Of a DNA stretch of 64,000 nucleotides, positions 62,640 to 64,000 are shown piece after piece; positions within the stretch are counted from its first letter, which is position 1, and each line of letters starts with the position of its first letter. The notes beneath the pieces are model-generated. The model saw only the letters and a program-made list of their open reading frames with translations. It made no database searches and was not told the origin of the DNA. The DNA is from Vitis vinifera (lineage: Eukaryota; Streptophyta; Magnoliopsida; Vitales; Vitaceae), in contig NC_081815.1 of the NCBI RefSeq assembly GCF_030704535.1, positions 1,317,001-1,381,000 of the forward strand. The letters are read 5' to 3'. A program made the position numbers and the translations under genes.

Positions 62640-63464
62640 AGCTCGATCCTTTATGCACTTTTTGTACTAGTTGAAAGGAAAGAAATCTTGGGTCTCCTCA
62701 TTCTTTGAGTATTTTTTGGACAAGTTGATAGACAAAAAATCTTAAAGCGTTCCAAAGTCTCTTTCCCTAGTGACAAAGGTCCGATTCGTTTTGATTAATT
62801 TTATTGGTTAAGTGAGATCTCACTAAGGGAGATCAATTTTTTTATGTTATCTCTCTCGCTCTCTATGGCAAAGCAGTATGATTCTCTCATTATATACGTC
62901 GGTCATGTATAATTTTAGAACAAGTAGGTAGAAATTGAATAATGAACGTGGAAAAGTGAATTGAATCATACATTTAGGCCAACTTAATAGGGGTTGGTGC
63001 GAGGATATGCCATCTAGAATGAGGATTAATCCTTCAGGACGTTCCCCATATGTGTTTTTATTGGGTTTAACTTAACAGCATAAGTAACAAGATTTTCTCA
63101 GACACCAAACAAGACAAGGAAAAAAGAAATGCAAATAAAAGCCCGAAGAACTCAACTGGTTACTAACCATATGCCACAACAATAGCTGTTTATGTAATCA
63201 ATAATTTAGAGAGGCTAATCAAGATGAATCAGGACAACCTATGTTGAAGGACCGGTCAAGTATTTGATTAAAAAATCCTGCCACGAGGATGAGTATAACA
63301 AAGATTTAGATACAAGAACCAAGCATTTTCTTGAGATAAAATAGGTTAAGGCATCCTACACTAGCTTTTCCCGATAAATTCTGGAAGCTTTAAAAAGAAA
63401 GAGGGGGGAAAACCTGAAATGAAGACCAGTCATCAATGTTCTCTGACCCAACAGTCCACCATCT
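62640..63464. other. spacer between the convergent threonine synthase and WD40 genes
   Basis: No gene is seen. The part nearest 63464 (from about 63340) is the likely 3' UTR of the minus-strand WD40 gene. Confidence 0.5.
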
Positions 63465-64000
63465 TTAGGAGTAATCGTACAGTGATATACTCTTGTCATC
63501 TGATACACTTGCAAGTCGACCAGCCCGAACACCAGCTCCCCCTGGTGGACGGAATGCCACGCCCCACACCTGGTCAGCATGGTTGCTCATTGTCTGCACA
63601 GCGGCCCTCATGTTAAGGTCCCAGAGTCTTACAGTCTTGTCACTTGAACCTGTGGCAATTGCTGCCCCATCTGGACTCACATCCACACTCAACACCCAGC
63701 TTGCATGACCTGACATGGCTCCAATCAGGCTCTTTCCCTCAGCATCATACATGTGCACATGGCCATCATCTGAGGCCGAAAAGAGTACCCTAGGATCAAC
63801 AGGGGAATACACGAGAGATCGCACGGGCATGTAGTGACCTTCCAGGTGATGAAGGAATTTGGCACGGTTTACATCAAATATAGAAATGGTGCCGTCCATT
63901 GAGCCACAAGCCAGTCGTCTCCCATCAGGACTCCATGCAACTGAAAGGACAAATTTCTTGTTGCCACCTCTATCGGTTGGCTTAGAGCTTTCTGGACGAG
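63465..64000 (-). CDS. VIP3: WD40 protein of the VIP3/SKI8 (WDR61) type, C-terminal part
   Basis: The frame is open from the window edge at 64000 to the stop at 63465 (177 residues visible); the start lies outside. Seen are four WD-type repeats: LSVAWSPDGRRLACGSMDGT with ISIFD; VRSLVYSPVDPRVLFSASDD with VHMYD; VLSVDVSPDGAAIATGSSDK with TVRLWD; and VWGVAFRPPGGAGVRAGRLA ending DDKSISLYDYS. In plants VIP3 serves two complexes: Paf1C, which works with RNA polymerase II and supports FLC expression, and SKI, which feeds cytoplasmic RNA to the exosome. No intron interrupts the visible part. It could be another close WDR61-like paralogue, but the DDKSISLYDYS end fits VIP3 well. Confidence 0.9.
   Translation of the reverse strand, partial: RPESSKPTDRGGNKKFVLSVAWSPDGRRLACGSMDGTISIFDVNRAKFLHHLEGHYMPVRSLVYSPVDPRVLFSASDDGHVHMYDAEGKSLIGAMSGHASWVLSVDVSPDGAAIATGSSDKTVRLWDLNMRAAVQTMSNHADQVWGVAFRPPGGAGVRAGRLASVSDDKSISLYDYS

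Overview
This is a plant nuclear window. It shows AT-rich intergenic DNA, many-exon genes with GT-AG introns, TATA boxes and AATAAA signals, and plant-specific genes: phenylalanine ammonia-lyase, a PMI1-type plastid-movement protein, class XI myosin and chloroplast threonine synthase. Gene content and the style of the repeats suggest a woody eudicot; grapevine (Vitis) is my best guess, by inference only.

Region 1 (1-14.5 kb) is an accessory cluster made by tandem duplication. Unit 1 carries a nearly complete intronless PAL gene (1133-3431, +) tail-to-tail with an ankyrin/PGG membrane-protein gene (4588-6582, -). Unit 2, about 7.5 kb further on, repeats the arrangement: only the 3' end of PAL survives (10121-10924) and the ankyrin gene (12043-14311) has an in-frame stop between its ankyrin and membrane halves. 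Every copy carries some lesion. Several copies of the ankyrin-gene upstream region lie around, with MITEs and a Copia gag fossil.

Region 2 (14.5-22 kb) is very AT-rich and repeat-laden. It holds a 195-bp near-perfect palindrome, a (TA)n tract, a relic of a further ankyrin/PGG gene on the opposite strand (about 17.6-18.1 kb) and a decayed Copia gag/protease fossil.

Region 3 (22-64 kb) is conserved housekeeping sequence in which complete exon structures could be read. It contains PMI1-RELATED (22293-25866, -, 2 coding exons, 1152 aa, with a LysM-like C-terminus); a TRIM fossil (28806-29216); GPC acyltransferase GPCAT1 (32355-36608, +, 8 exons, 408 aa, with one apparent GC-AG intron); a class XI myosin (37252-54403, -, 39 coding exons, 1529 aa, the first coding only the ATG); threonine synthase (60885-62453, +, intronless, 522 aa) behind an array of five G-boxes; and the 3' part of a WD40 gene of the VIP3/SKI8 type (63465-64000, -, running off the window).

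The genes of region 3 serve unrelated functions: plastid movement, phospholipid turnover, actin transport, threonine synthesis, and transcription or RNA decay. They do not form a pathway. I found no convincing wholly new system. The most interesting signals are the decaying PAL/ankyrin duplication with an atypical PAL, the LysM-like end on the PMI1 protein, the GC-AG intron and the G-box array.
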